This document shows positions 20,008 through 28,796 of a DNA stretch of 59,226 bases, one piece after another (the stretch's first letter is position 1; each line of letters starts with the position of its first letter). Position numbers and translations under genes: made by a program. The notes under the pieces were generated by a model. The model saw only the letters and a list, made by a program, of their open reading frames with translations, did not search any database and was not told where the DNA came from. Origin of the DNA: an uncultured Clostridia bacterium (GTDB lineage Bacteria > Bacillota > Clostridia > TANB77 > CAG-508). The stretch spans positions 1 to 59,226 of the forward strand of contig CAKPPS010000005.1 in the NCBI GenBank assembly GCA_934177795.1, given 5' to 3'.

Positions 20008-21909
20008 TTATTTTAATAAATTATTAATACTTATTGAAACTGATATATCTAATTCTTTTTTCATATTATCATAATATTCTTTTAACAAATTTCTTTCCTC
20101 TTCTGAAATTTTCTCCATATCAACTTCTGTTCCATCATCTCTATAAAACCATTTTTCATCATAATAGTACTTACTCGTAACAATTCTTTCATTGTTTAAA
20201 GATATAAAATCTTTATTAGCAAACATATTAGTTCCTAATGAAATTCCATCTTCACAATCTATTAAATATGTTAATGTAGGTTTTATATCTAACTTACTTA
20301 TTGGCTTATCTATTTCTAGATTTTTTATCCCCGGTATTTTTATTCCTCCTGCTACTCTTATATAATTTGTTTTTATATCAATATCATTTAATTCCTGACC
20401 TGTAGCTTTTAGAAAATCTTGTAATTCTTCATTATACATATCAAGTCCATTATGGTCTCCATACACTAAAATCACTGTATCATCATATAAATTTTCTTCT
20501 TTTAGTTCTTCTATAAATTTTCCAAACGCATAATCTGCATAATTTACTGATTCTAAATAATTTCCAAAAAATGTGTCTTTATATTTTCCAACATCAATAT
20601 TCACTTTACTTCTATCTTGTAATCCATCTAAAGTAAATCCTGTATGTGATGATGCTGAAACTACATAAGAAATAAACGGATATTTATATTCTTTCATTTT
20701 TTGAATAGTTTGTTTATACATCAATTCATCTGACAAATACCCCATTATATTCTCCGAAATATCTGAGAATTTATCTTTTAATTCTATATTATCAACTCCA
20801 AAATTTTGATATACATTTCCTCTATTCCAAAAATTTCCGTCATTCCCATGTACATAAGATGTATTATATCCATTATTTTTAAAAATTTTAAAAATATCAT
20901 CATACTTATTTGTGTAATACTTACTATATGACATTCCATTTTCCATTGGATATAATGATGTTATAGAAGAAAATTCTGAATCTGCAGTAGATGAATAACT
21001 TTGCATATACATATTATTAAATCTAATATTGTCATTTAAGAATTTACTTAAATTAGGCATTATTTCTTGGCCATTTATTTTTTTATTAATTACAAAATCT
21101 TGTATAGATTCTAGTTGTAATATAATAATATTTTTGTCTTTTGCTATACCTTGAAAATCATAATTAGTCATGTTATATTTTTCATTATAGTTTTCTTTTA
21201 ATTTGTTATATTCTTCTAACATTTTTTCTTTATCTGCATATTTGGCTTGCTTTTTTATATTCATAGTATTTTTTATATCTGCAATATGATATCCATATAT
21301 TGTGCTTTTCTTTACTTGCATGTCTTTATTATATGGTTCTTCTTTTGTTTTTTTAATAAAAACTGCTTCTTTTTTTCCACATATTACAATTATCATTATA
21401 AATACAACAACTTCTACTATTCTATATATTTTTTTGCTTTTATTTAATATTATTTGCTTTTTATAGTATTTTAAATAATATATTATTATTGGTATTAAAT
21501 CTATGAAATATAATACATATTTTAATTGAAATAACATTGGAACTGTACCTGCTATTTCTTCTGTATATTTCAGATTAGTAATTTGTGCAACTGATAATAC
21601 TGAACTAGAATAAGAATAATACAAATTATTTGAAAATAATAATATACTAACTAGTACATCTATTACTGTAGTTGCTATAAATCTACGTTTCTTAGGTAAT
21701 ATAAATATTATACTTATAAAACTACATATAAAAAGAGCTGTTCCTATCATTGTAATTTTATCTATTTGTTCATTCATTGTTATTGTATTTTGATAAAAAA
21801 ATATAGATTTAATAAATAAAATGATTCCAACTATAATAGGGTAACATATTAAACTTAAATTAACATTTTTTATCAAGGCTATTTCTTTTTTGTTATTATC
21901 TTCGTCCAA
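20008..21909 (-). CDS. LtaS-family phosphoglycerol transferase / sulfatase-fold membrane enzyme
   Basis: A 633-aa protein with five N-terminal membrane helices (to about residue 185) and a large extracytoplasmic sulfatase-like domain. The metal site is visible as LQLESIQDF, the nucleophile region SYSSTADSEFSSITSLYP, and YGDHNGLD. The family moves glycerol phosphate from phosphatidylglycerol to make lipoteichoic acid or decorate glycans. It neighbours PssE/PssD-like genes, suggesting an envelope polymer role. Confidence 0.88.
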   Translation of the reverse strand: MDEDNNKKEIALIKNVNLSLICYPIIVGIILFIKSIFFYQNTITMNEQIDKITMIGTALFICSFISIIFILPKKRRFIATTVIDVLVSILLFSNNLYYSYSSSVLSVAQITNLKYTEEIAGTVPMLFQLKYVLYFIDLIPIIIYYLKYYKKQIILNKSKKIYRIVEVVVFIMIIVICGKKEAVFIKKTKEEPYNKDMQVKKSTIYGYHIADIKNTMNIKKQAKYADKEKMLEEYNKLKENYNEKYNMTNYDFQGIAKDKNIIILQLESIQDFVINKKINGQEIMPNLSKFLNDNIRFNNMYMQSYSSTADSEFSSITSLYPMENGMSYSKYYTNKYDDIFKIFKNNGYNTSYVHGNDGNFWNRGNVYQNFGVDNIELKDKFSDISENIMGYLSDELMYKQTIQKMKEYKYPFISYVVSASSHTGFTLDGLQDRSKVNIDVGKYKDTFFGNYLESVNYADYAFGKFIEELKEENLYDDTVILVYGDHNGLDMYNEELQDFLKATGQELNDIDIKTNYIRVAGGIKIPGIKNLEIDKPISKLDIKPTLTYLIDCEDGISLGTNMFANKDFISLNNERIVTSKYYYDEKWFYRDDGTEVDMEKISEEERNLLKEYYDNMKKELDISVSISINNLLK

Positions 21910-21928
21910 TTCTCTTTCTCCACTTCTA

Positions 21929-22414
21929 TTAGTTTACATTTTCTTCTATAAATTTTTCTATTATTCCTAACATTTTTTGATTATTTCCAACATATTTTTT
22001 TGGAATAAATGTTTTTGACTTTACAACTGCTTGTTCTAATTCCTTCACATCTTTTATCCCTATTATATTACCTCTTTCATTGAATTTTTCTATTATTTCT
22101 ATTTGATGATTATTTACATGTTCATTATATTCATGTAATCGTGGTATTGCAATAACCTTTTTTTCTTTTTTTAAAGATGAAACAATTGAGCCTACTCCTC
22201 CATGTGTTATAATTAAATCTGCTTGTTCTTGTAGCTTTTCTAATTCTTCTTTTGACATAAAATCTACTATTTGCATATTTTTAGATTGATATTTTGTATA
22301 CCCAGCTTGTACAATCACTTTTTGATCTATAATTTTTTTATCTATTAAATTATCTATTTCTTCTAATAGTCTGTGAAAACTATTATTTTGTGTTCCTAAC
22401 ATCACTAAAATCAT
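21929..22414 (-). CDS. PssE/Alg13-like glycosyltransferase subunit
   Basis: A 161-aa protein with the C-terminal half fold of family 28 glycosyltransferases. MILVMLGTQNNSF, then LIITHGGVGSI and AIPRLHEYNEHVNNHQ, form the UDP-sugar binding site. In PssD-PssE pairs this subunit provides catalysis while the partner anchors it to the membrane. Its start overlaps the stop of the PssD-like gene upstream, so the two are translationally coupled. Confidence 0.88.
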   Translation of the reverse strand: MILVMLGTQNNSFHRLLEEIDNLIDKKIIDQKVIVQAGYTKYQSKNMQIVDFMSKEELEKLQEQADLIITHGGVGSIVSSLKKEKKVIAIPRLHEYNEHVNNHQIEIIEKFNERGNIIGIKDVKELEQAVVKSKTFIPKKYVGNNQKMLGIIEKFIEENVN

Positions 22415-22884
22415 TAATATATTGAACCTCCATATACTGCTTTAGGATATAAATTTAACATTTCTTCCCATTGTACTATAAATAAATCTGCTATTGGGTA
22501 AATTAATCGACCTGTTGCTGTCTTTTTATTTGTATTTGCAAATGTTTCTATATATATTATTTTACTTCTAAATATTTTTCCAATTATGCACATTGGTCCT
22601 GCTGTGTGTGTACCAGTAGTCACTATAACTTGTGGTTTTATTTTTATATATAAATATATTGTCTTTAAACATAAATAAAAATATTTAAAAATATATGTAA
22701 ATAATTTTGCTCTTGTTCCATAGGGTAGAAAATATAATTTATTACCATATTTTTCTTTTAAACTTATATTTGCTTTATCTTTTTCTGTTATGATATTATA
22801 TTCATATTTTTCGAATAATGGTGACAACTGTAATAATTCGTTTAAATGTCCACCTGTACTTGATATAAATAATACTTTTTTCAT
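22414..22884 (-). CDS. PssD/Alg14-like glycosyltransferase membrane subunit
   Basis: Starts at 22884 (MKKVLFISSTGGHLNELLQL) with AAGGTG 6 bases upstream; the longer ORF from 22965 adds an unlikely 27-residue head. The family motifs SSTGGHLNE, TTGTHTAGP and YIETFANT are clear, with a short hydrophobic stretch in the middle. It recruits the PssE-like partner to make the second sugar linkage on a lipid-linked polysaccharide repeat. Confidence 0.88.
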   Translation of the reverse strand: MKKVLFISSTGGHLNELLQLSPLFEKYEYNIITEKDKANISLKEKYGNKLYFLPYGTRAKLFTYIFKYFYLCLKTIYLYIKIKPQVIVTTGTHTAGPMCIIGKIFRSKIIYIETFANTNKKTATGRLIYPIADLFIVQWEEMLNLYPKAVYGGSIY

Positions 22885-22975
22885 TTTTTCACCTTGAATT
22901 TCATTATTTTTATAATTAGTAACAATAGTGTTTATATCTGTAAATTTTTTTACTAATATAAACACTATTTTAACT

Positions 22976-23551
22976 TTATAAGTTATTTTCTTCTATTCTT
23001 CTCTCGTTTTCTATGATTGTCATTATAATTTGAACTGTTTTCTCCAATTCATTATTACACAAAACATAATCATATAAATTTATTCTAGATTCTTCGTAAT
23101 CAAATCTGTTTAAACGTAAAATAATTTCTTCTTGACTTGGTTTATCTATTCTATTTTCTAGTCTATGTCTTAATTCCTCTTTTGGAACACGCAAAAATAT
23201 TGTTACTATTTTAGTGTCATTTTTTAGTAATTCTTTTAAGTGCTCTGTTCCATTTACATCAATATCTTTAACAATTATTTTTCCATTTTTTACTTTTTCA
23301 TTTAACAATTTTCTTGATGTTCCATAATATTGATTATGATGAATATCATATTCATAAAATTCTTTGTTTTCTATCATTTTTTCAAATTCTTCTCTTGATA
23401 CAAAATTATATGTTTCTCCCGCAATGTCTCCATTTCTCATTTCTCTAGATGTATATGATGGTAATGTTTCTATATTTTCCATTCTTTTTATTAATTCTTT
23501 TTTTATTGTATCTTTTCCTGCTCCTGCAACTCCAGATAATATAACTAACAT
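22976..23551 (-). CDS. gmk: Guanylate kinase with a variant P-loop
   Basis: The 191-aa protein keeps guanylate-kinase signatures: YTSREMRNGDIAGETYNFVS (GMP binding), YEYDIHHNQYYGTS and KDIDVNGTEHL. The P-loop is GVAGAGKDT where the family usually has GPSGAGKS/GT. It phosphorylates GMP to GDP. The start overlaps the rpoZ stop by 7 bases. The usual order in Firmicutes is gmk then rpoZ; here rpoZ comes first. Confidence 0.88.
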   Translation of the reverse strand: MLVILSGVAGAGKDTIKKELIKRMENIETLPSYTSREMRNGDIAGETYNFVSREEFEKMIENKEFYEYDIHHNQYYGTSRKLLNEKVKNGKIIVKDIDVNGTEHLKELLKNDTKIVTIFLRVPKEELRHRLENRIDKPSQEEIILRLNRFDYEESRINLYDYVLCNNELEKTVQIIMTIIENERRIEENNL

Positions 23552-23736
23552 TCTATTACTACCGTCCCTTCTGCAATTTCATTTGCTGCTAAAGTAACTG
23601 GAGATTCTTCCTTTACATCTGTTAATACTGGTGCTCCTTCTGCTATTTGTCTAGCTCTTCTAGCTGTTGCTATTACTAGCTCATATCTGTTATTTGCTTT
23701 TGTTAATAATTGTGTAATTGTTGGTCTTACTATCAT
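23545..23736 (-). CDS. rpoZ: RNA polymerase omega subunit
   Basis: A 63-aa protein with the omega core NRYELVIATARRARQIAEGA and the AANEIAEG segment that packs on the beta-prime subunit. It lies in the yicC-remA-rpoZ-gmk cluster typical of Firmicutes, and its last codons overlap the start of gmk. Confidence 0.9.
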   Translation of the reverse strand: MIVRPTITQLLTKANNRYELVIATARRARQIAEGAPVLTDVKEESPVTLAANEIAEGTVVIEC

Positions 23737-23764
23737 TTTTATCCACTCCTATCTTAAAATTTTA

Positions 23765-24025
23765 TTATTTTATTTGTTCTTCTTGTGATATATTTTTATC
23801 AATTCTGCTACCTACAGTTTCTGGCTGTACTGCAGATAATATTACATGTCCAGAATCCATTATTAATACTGCTCTTGTTCTTCTTCCATAAGTTGCATCT
23901 ACTGCTGTTTTATTATCTTTTGCCTCTTGTACTAATCTCTTTATTGGCGCCGAATCTGGACTAACAATAGCCACTATTCTTTCTGCTGATACTATATTTC
24001 CAAACCCAATATTTACTAATTGCAT
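23765..24025 (-). CDS. remA: RemA-family matrix regulator (DUF370)
   Basis: An 86-aa protein with QLVNIGFGNIVSAERIVAIV and the DNA-contacting ATYGRRTRAVLIMDSGHVILS, nearly invariant in RemA. In Bacillus RemA activates biofilm matrix operons including the one encoding TasA. TasA-like genes occur at 53-55 kb here, which makes a regulatory link plausible but unproven. Confidence 0.93.
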   Translation of the reverse strand: MQLVNIGFGNIVSAERIVAIVSPDSAPIKRLVQEAKDNKTAVDATYGRRTRAVLIMDSGHVILSAVQPETVGSRIDKNISQEEQIK

Positions 24026-24040
24026 ATTTTCATCCCTTTC

Positions 24041-24916
24041 TTATTCAATATTTTGTACTTGTTCTCTTATATTTTCCAGTTGTGTTTTTATATTTATTAC
24101 TTCATTTGTTATTTCTAAACTATTTGCTTTTGAACCAATTGTATTAGTTTCTCTATTCATTTCTTGAATAATAAAATCTAATTTTTTGCCGACATTTTCA
24201 TCTGATTTTAATAGTTCTTTAAATTGTGATATATGACTATTTAATCTGGTCACCTCTTCTTCGACAGAACATTTATCAGCATAAATTACCACTTCTTGTG
24301 CAATTCTATTTTCATCTATTTCACAATCTTGTGCTAATTCTTTGATTCTTGCATTTAATTTTACTATATAATTTTCAATAAGTCCAGTAGATAAATTAGA
24401 TATATTCTCCACTTTTTCTTTAATTTCTTCTATTCTTTTTTGTAAGTCTTCTGCAATCTTATTTCCTTCGTTTCTTCTCATTTCTATTAATTGGTTTAAT
24501 GCTTGCATAGTAACCTCTTGTAATTCCTGTTCTAGCATTTCATCATCTTGGTTATTCTCAACAATTAAAACATCTGGAAATTTTGCTATATCTGTAACTT
24601 GTATATCACTCCATATTTTTTCTTCTTGTGCTAACTCTCTTAATTGATTAATATAGATTTTTGCCAAATCTGTATTTAGTGTTATTTTTTTGTTTTCTAC
24701 AGAATTATCAGTAAAAGTTACCAAAATATCAATTTTACCTCTATGAAGTTTTGATTTAACCAATTTTTTTATTTCTTCTTCCTTATGACTTATATTTTTA
24801 GGCATTTTTATTGTAATATCTAAATATTTATGATTTACACTTTTTATTTCTATTTGATAATCTCTTAATTCTACTTTTTTATCTGCTCTTCCATATCCTG
24901 TCATACTTTTAATCAT
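24041..24916 (-). CDS. yicC: YicC-family endoribonuclease
   Basis: A 291-aa protein starting IKSMTGYGRADKK and containing the SVNHKYLDI segment and the C-terminal EMNRETNTIGSKANSLEI, all hallmarks of YicC. Family members are metal-dependent endoribonucleases. The gene is 16 bases upstream of remA and overlaps the end of the membrane protein gene at 24909. Confidence 0.93.
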   Translation of the reverse strand: MIKSMTGYGRADKKVELRDYQIEIKSVNHKYLDITIKMPKNISHKEEEIKKLVKSKLHRGKIDILVTFTDNSVENKKITLNTDLAKIYINQLRELAQEEKIWSDIQVTDIAKFPDVLIVENNQDDEMLEQELQEVTMQALNQLIEMRRNEGNKIAEDLQKRIEEIKEKVENISNLSTGLIENYIVKLNARIKELAQDCEIDENRIAQEVVIYADKCSVEEEVTRLNSHISQFKELLKSDENVGKKLDFIIQEMNRETNTIGSKANSLEITNEVINIKTQLENIREQVQNIE

Positions 24917-25835
24917 CTTTTACCACCTCAACTTTCTTTTTTCTTCCTCTTTTTGATTTTGGCTTTTGCACTTTTTCTTTATTTTCTTGTTTAGCGACTT
25001 TCTTAACTGTACTTTCTTTAGTTACTTTAATCTTTGGCTTTACTTCATCGTTTTCTTTTATTTTGGTTGTATTATTTATTTTTACGTGTTGTTTATTATT
25101 AGTGCTTTTCTTTACTTCTTTTGTTTTAGTTGTTTTTGCTATATTATTTTTAGCTTCTTTACTCTGAACTGTTTTCTTGTTAGTTGATTTATTTTTAGCT
25201 TTTTTCTCTTTTAGTCTTTTTTCAACCATTTTATTTATATCTATTTCATTATTTTCTGCTTTATTTTTTGTTATATGTTCTACATTTTCTATTTTTTCAT
25301 TTTTATCTTTTTTATCATTTTTCTTTCTTTTTTTTGCTTCTTTAACTATTGGTTCATCTTTTACTATTTCTGAAATATCACTAAAGCTTTTCATATATTC
25401 AATTCTCGATTTTGTATATATTATAATTGCTTTTAGCACATAGTATGCCGCAAAAATATAAGATGAAGCAGTCATATATATTCTAAAATCAAAATGATAT
25501 ATTGTTATCACATGTTTTATAAATAATGCATGTATGGCTAACACTAATATTTCTATTGATAATATAGATAATTTCCCACTATCTTTCTTATATGCAATTT
25601 CTAAAATCAAAATCCCTACTAAAAGAAATATTACCGAAAATGTTCGAGTCATTACAGTCATTTGCTCTAATGGCATATTGATATAAATTATATTTGCAAC
25701 TATAAAATAAATCATAACTATTATTGCTGATACTAAATTTTCAAATATTTTCTTTAATAATTTTTGAGATATTTTATGACTTTTTTTCCTTTCTTCTAGT
25801 TGTTTTTCTATCGAAAGTTTTTCTTTCATTTTCAA
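24909..25835 (-). CDS. Membrane protein with a lysine-rich cytoplasmic tail
   Basis: A 308-aa protein with four hydrophobic segments between about residues 32 and 140, then a long low-complexity tail rich in K, N and E, ending KSKRGRKKKVEVVKDD. No enzyme motif is seen. The tail could bind nucleic acid or the membrane surface. The gene overlaps both rsmE upstream and yicC downstream by a few bases, so it is part of the same operon. Function unknown. Confidence 0.7.
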   Translation of the reverse strand: MKMKEKLSIEKQLEERKKSHKISQKLLKKIFENLVSAIIVMIYFIVANIIYINMPLEQMTVMTRTFSVIFLLVGILILEIAYKKDSGKLSILSIEILVLAIHALFIKHVITIYHFDFRIYMTASSYIFAAYYVLKAIIIYTKSRIEYMKSFSDISEIVKDEPIVKEAKKRKKNDKKDKNEKIENVEHITKNKAENNEIDINKMVEKRLKEKKAKNKSTNKKTVQSKEAKNNIAKTTKTKEVKKSTNNKQHVKINNTTKIKENDEVKPKIKVTKESTVKKVAKQENKEKVQKPKSKRGRKKKVEVVKDD

Positions 25836-26593
25836 TTATCAATCCTTCCATCTTCTAATTCGTACATAATAATACTTAAAACATTTAATGCTACAGTTTC
25901 TGTTCTTAGTATTCTTTTCCCAAGTGAAATTATTTTAGCTCCATTTTGTTTAAATTTTTCTATTTCTTCCTCTTCTATTCCACCTTCTGGTCCTATAATA
26001 ATTGCTATGTTTAACATTCTATTACTATTTAATATTTTCTTTAATTCATTTTTCAACATATTTTCTTTTTCATTTTCATAAGCTACCAGAATTATATCAT
26101 ATTTGTTAAACTCTTTTACTGCCTGTTCTACATTAATAACATCTTTTATTTCAGGAATTATGTCTCTTCCTGATTGTTTTGCCGCTCCTTCTGCTATTTT
26201 TTGCCATCTCTGAATTTTTTTAATTCTATCCTTTTCTTTTAATTTAACTACACATCTTTTCATTTCTAATGGTATTATACTAAATGCACCTAATTCTATT
26301 GCCTTTTGTATTACTAGTTCCATCTTATCTGATTTAGGTAATCCTTGCAAAATTGTCACTTTAATTTCTGGCTCTACTTCTGATTCCTTTTCCTCTAAAA
26401 TGTTACAAATTATGTATTGTTCATTTATTTCTTCAATTTGACATTTATAATTTTTAGATGTTTGATAATCACATATATTTATATAGTCATCTATTTTTGC
26501 CCTTAATACATTTCTTATATGTTTTACGTCTTCATCTTTTATTTTTATTTTACTTTTTTCTATTTGATTTGTTGTAACAAAAAATTTTGGCAT
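25832..26593 (-). CDS. rsmE: 16S rRNA m3U1498 methyltransferase RsmE
   Basis: A 253-aa SPOUT methyltransferase. The N-terminal PUA-like part has DEDVKHIRNVLR. The knot region has IIIGPEGGIEEEEIEKF and LGKRILRTETVAL, the SAM-binding motifs. It methylates U1498 of 16S rRNA. It is first in the rsmE to gmk gene string. Confidence 0.95.
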   Translation of the reverse strand: MPKFFVTTNQIEKSKIKIKDEDVKHIRNVLRAKIDDYINICDYQTSKNYKCQIEEINEQYIICNILEEKESEVEPEIKVTILQGLPKSDKMELVIQKAIELGAFSIIPLEMKRCVVKLKEKDRIKKIQRWQKIAEGAAKQSGRDIIPEIKDVINVEQAVKEFNKYDIILVAYENEKENMLKNELKKILNSNRMLNIAIIIGPEGGIEEEEIEKFKQNGAKIISLGKRILRTETVALNVLSIIMYELEDGRIDN

Positions 26594-26662
26594 AGTTGTT
26601 CTCCTTTAACAATTTACATTTTATCATAAAATTAGCATTTTTTCCAGTATTTTTATATAAAT

Positions 26663-28105
26663 TTAGGCGTTTATCCATACTGATAGAGATTTTGCTTTAA
26701 CTTTAAATATTCCATATCCTTCTTCATCTATATATACATCTTCATCTACTTCTCCAACTGTATCAATAAATTTTTCTCCAGCCATATTTGTACCTATATA
26801 CATTCTTTTTTCACAATCAGCTTGATTTGAAATTAAAACAGCTAATCCTGATTTTATATGTTCTATATCACCTTCTCTTGTCCAGCCAATACAATGTGGA
26901 TTATCAAAATAGTCATGTTCTTCACCATAAGCCTTTTCTTTTCTAAAATCAATCAAATCTTTTAATCCTTCTACTGGCTCAACATTGTCATGTTGTATTC
27001 CATATAAATCTCCATAAAATACAGATGGATATCCTTCATTTCTTAATAAGATTATGGCATAAGCAGATAATTTAAACCATCTTTCTACATAACTTGTTAG
27101 ACTTTGCCCTGGTTGCGTATCATGATTATCTACAAAAGTTACTGCTTTGCTTGAATTTTCTTTTAATAATGTTCCTTCTAATATTTTTGTTAAATCAAAA
27201 TTTTCATCTCTAGATGCATTATATAAATTATAGTGTAATGGTACATCAAATAATGATATTTGTCCTTCTGTTTCTGATATATATCTATGTAGTTTAGAAA
27301 CTTCTCCAGTCCAATACTCACCCACTGCAAACAATTCTTTTTGTGTTTGTTTTCTTAATTGTCTTATCCAATTATTATAAAATCCTGCATCTATATGTTT
27401 TACTGCATCTAATCTAAATCCATTTACTTTTGTAATATCTAAATACCATTTCCCCCATTTTAAACATTCTTCTACTACTTCTGGATTTTTAAAGTCCAAA
27501 TCTGCTCCCATTAAATAGTCATAATTCCCGAATTCCTCGTCGACTGCTCCACTCCATGTCTTATTTTTAAATCTAAATATAGCATGTTCCTTGCTTTTAT
27601 CATCATAATCTATTCCATCAAAATGTGTCCAATTCCATTTAAAATCTGAATATTTATTTTTTCTACCTGGAAATACAAATTTTGTTGCGACTCTTACTAC
27701 TTTATCTTGTGACACTAACATATTATGATTTCCCCAATCCACTTGCTCTGCTGGGATTGTTTGCAATAAATCCGCTCCCATCTTATGATTTAAAACAATA
27801 TCTGCATATACTTCTATACCTGCTTGTTGTAATGTTACAATACAATTTAAATATTCATCTTTAGAACCATATTTTGTTTTTATAGTTCCTTTTTGATTAA
27901 ATTCACCTAAGTCATATAAATCATATACTCCATATCCAACTTCATCTTTTCCACCAATTCCTTTATATGCTGGCGGAAGCCAAACTGCTGTTATCCCATT
28001 ATCAGCCAATTTTTCTGCCTCTTTGGCTATTTTATTCCACAAATCTTGATTAGTATCTAAATACCATTCAAATGCTTGTAATATTATTCCATTTATTTTT
28101 TTCAT
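26663..28105 (-). CDS. Cytoplasmic alpha-amylase (GH13)
   Basis: A 480-aa protein without a signal peptide. GH13 conserved regions are ADIVLNHK, GFRLDAVKHI (nucleophile D), the acid/base glutamate in AVGEYW, and FVDNHDTQP. It hydrolyses internal alpha-1,4 bonds of glycogen or imported maltodextrins. The length and lack of export signal fit the AmyA-type cytoplasmic enzymes. It is divergent from the thioesterase gene. Confidence 0.95.
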   Translation of the reverse strand: MKKINGIILQAFEWYLDTNQDLWNKIAKEAEKLADNGITAVWLPPAYKGIGGKDEVGYGVYDLYDLGEFNQKGTIKTKYGSKDEYLNCIVTLQQAGIEVYADIVLNHKMGADLLQTIPAEQVDWGNHNMLVSQDKVVRVATKFVFPGRKNKYSDFKWNWTHFDGIDYDDKSKEHAIFRFKNKTWSGAVDEEFGNYDYLMGADLDFKNPEVVEECLKWGKWYLDITKVNGFRLDAVKHIDAGFYNNWIRQLRKQTQKELFAVGEYWTGEVSKLHRYISETEGQISLFDVPLHYNLYNASRDENFDLTKILEGTLLKENSSKAVTFVDNHDTQPGQSLTSYVERWFKLSAYAIILLRNEGYPSVFYGDLYGIQHDNVEPVEGLKDLIDFRKEKAYGEEHDYFDNPHCIGWTREGDIEHIKSGLAVLISNQADCEKRMYIGTNMAGEKFIDTVGEVDEDVYIDEEGYGIFKVKAKSLSVWINA

Positions 28106-28199
28106 TTTTATCCTTCTTTCTTATTTTGTAATTGACTTATTTATTATATCATTTATATTTTTCAAATTCTACGATTAATTATTTGTTTATTTCAAAAAA

Positions 28200-28228
28200 T
28201 TGACAATTTTATTTTTATTTTGTATAAT
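28200..28228 (+). promoter_or_regulatory. Promoter of the thioesterase gene
   Basis: TTGACA (28200-28205), 17 bases, TATAAT (28223-28228): a perfect housekeeping-sigma match, followed by GGAAGGAAG and the ATG at 28252. Confidence 0.85.
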
Positions 28229-28251
28229 TCCTTCGGAAGGAAGCGATTTTA

Positions 28252-28686
28252 ATGGATTATATATATGAAAGACCTATAAATTATTATGAAACTGATAAAA
28301 TGGGTGTTGTTCATCATTCAAATTATATTAGATTTTTAGAAGAAGCAAGATGTGCTCAATTAAGAGATTCAGGAATGCCATTTGAAGAATTTGAAAATAG
28401 AGGTATAACTATTCCTGTTTTAGGTGTAAATTGTACTTATAAACATCATGTATCTTTTGGTGATACACTTTTAATAAAAGTACTTATTAAAGAATTTAAT
28501 GGTGTACGTTTAACTGTGGGTTATGATGTTACAGATAAAGCTACTGGTAAGACTGTTATTTTAGCAGAAACTAAACATTGCTTTACTGATAAAAATTTAA
28601 GACCTATTAATTTAAAAAAACATTGTAAAGATTTTAGTGATAAGTTCGAGGCTTTAAATAAAGAATTCAATAATATGTCAAAATAA
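28252..28686 (+). CDS. Acyl-CoA thioesterase, YbgC/4HBT family
   Basis: A 144-aa hot-dog-fold protein. YYETDKMGVVHHSNYIRFLE carries the active-site aspartate and the substrate-contacting residues typical of YbgC-like enzymes. It hydrolyses short-chain or aromatic acyl-CoA thioesters. It is a single-gene transcript with its own promoter and a shared terminator. Confidence 0.92.
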   Translation: MDYIYERPINYYETDKMGVVHHSNYIRFLEEARCAQLRDSGMPFEEFENRGITIPVLGVNCTYKHHVSFGDTLLIKVLIKEFNGVRLTVGYDVTDKATGKTVILAETKHCFTDKNLRPINLKKHCKDFSDKFEALNKEFNNMSK

Positions 28687-28744
28687 AATTTTACATTAAA
28701 ACAAAAACAACAATTTATAATATTAACTAAGTCTTCTATACACA

Positions 28745-28796
28745 AAAGCTAGTAAGATTATTAAATAATTAATAATTTTTACTAGCTTAATTTTTT
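28745..28796. terminator. Bidirectional terminator between thioesterase and polC
   Basis: AAGCTAGTAA and TTACTAGCTT form a 10-bp stem with an AT-rich inner arm, followed by TTAATTTTTT on the plus strand. It lies between two converging genes and ends at the polC stop. Confidence 0.7.
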
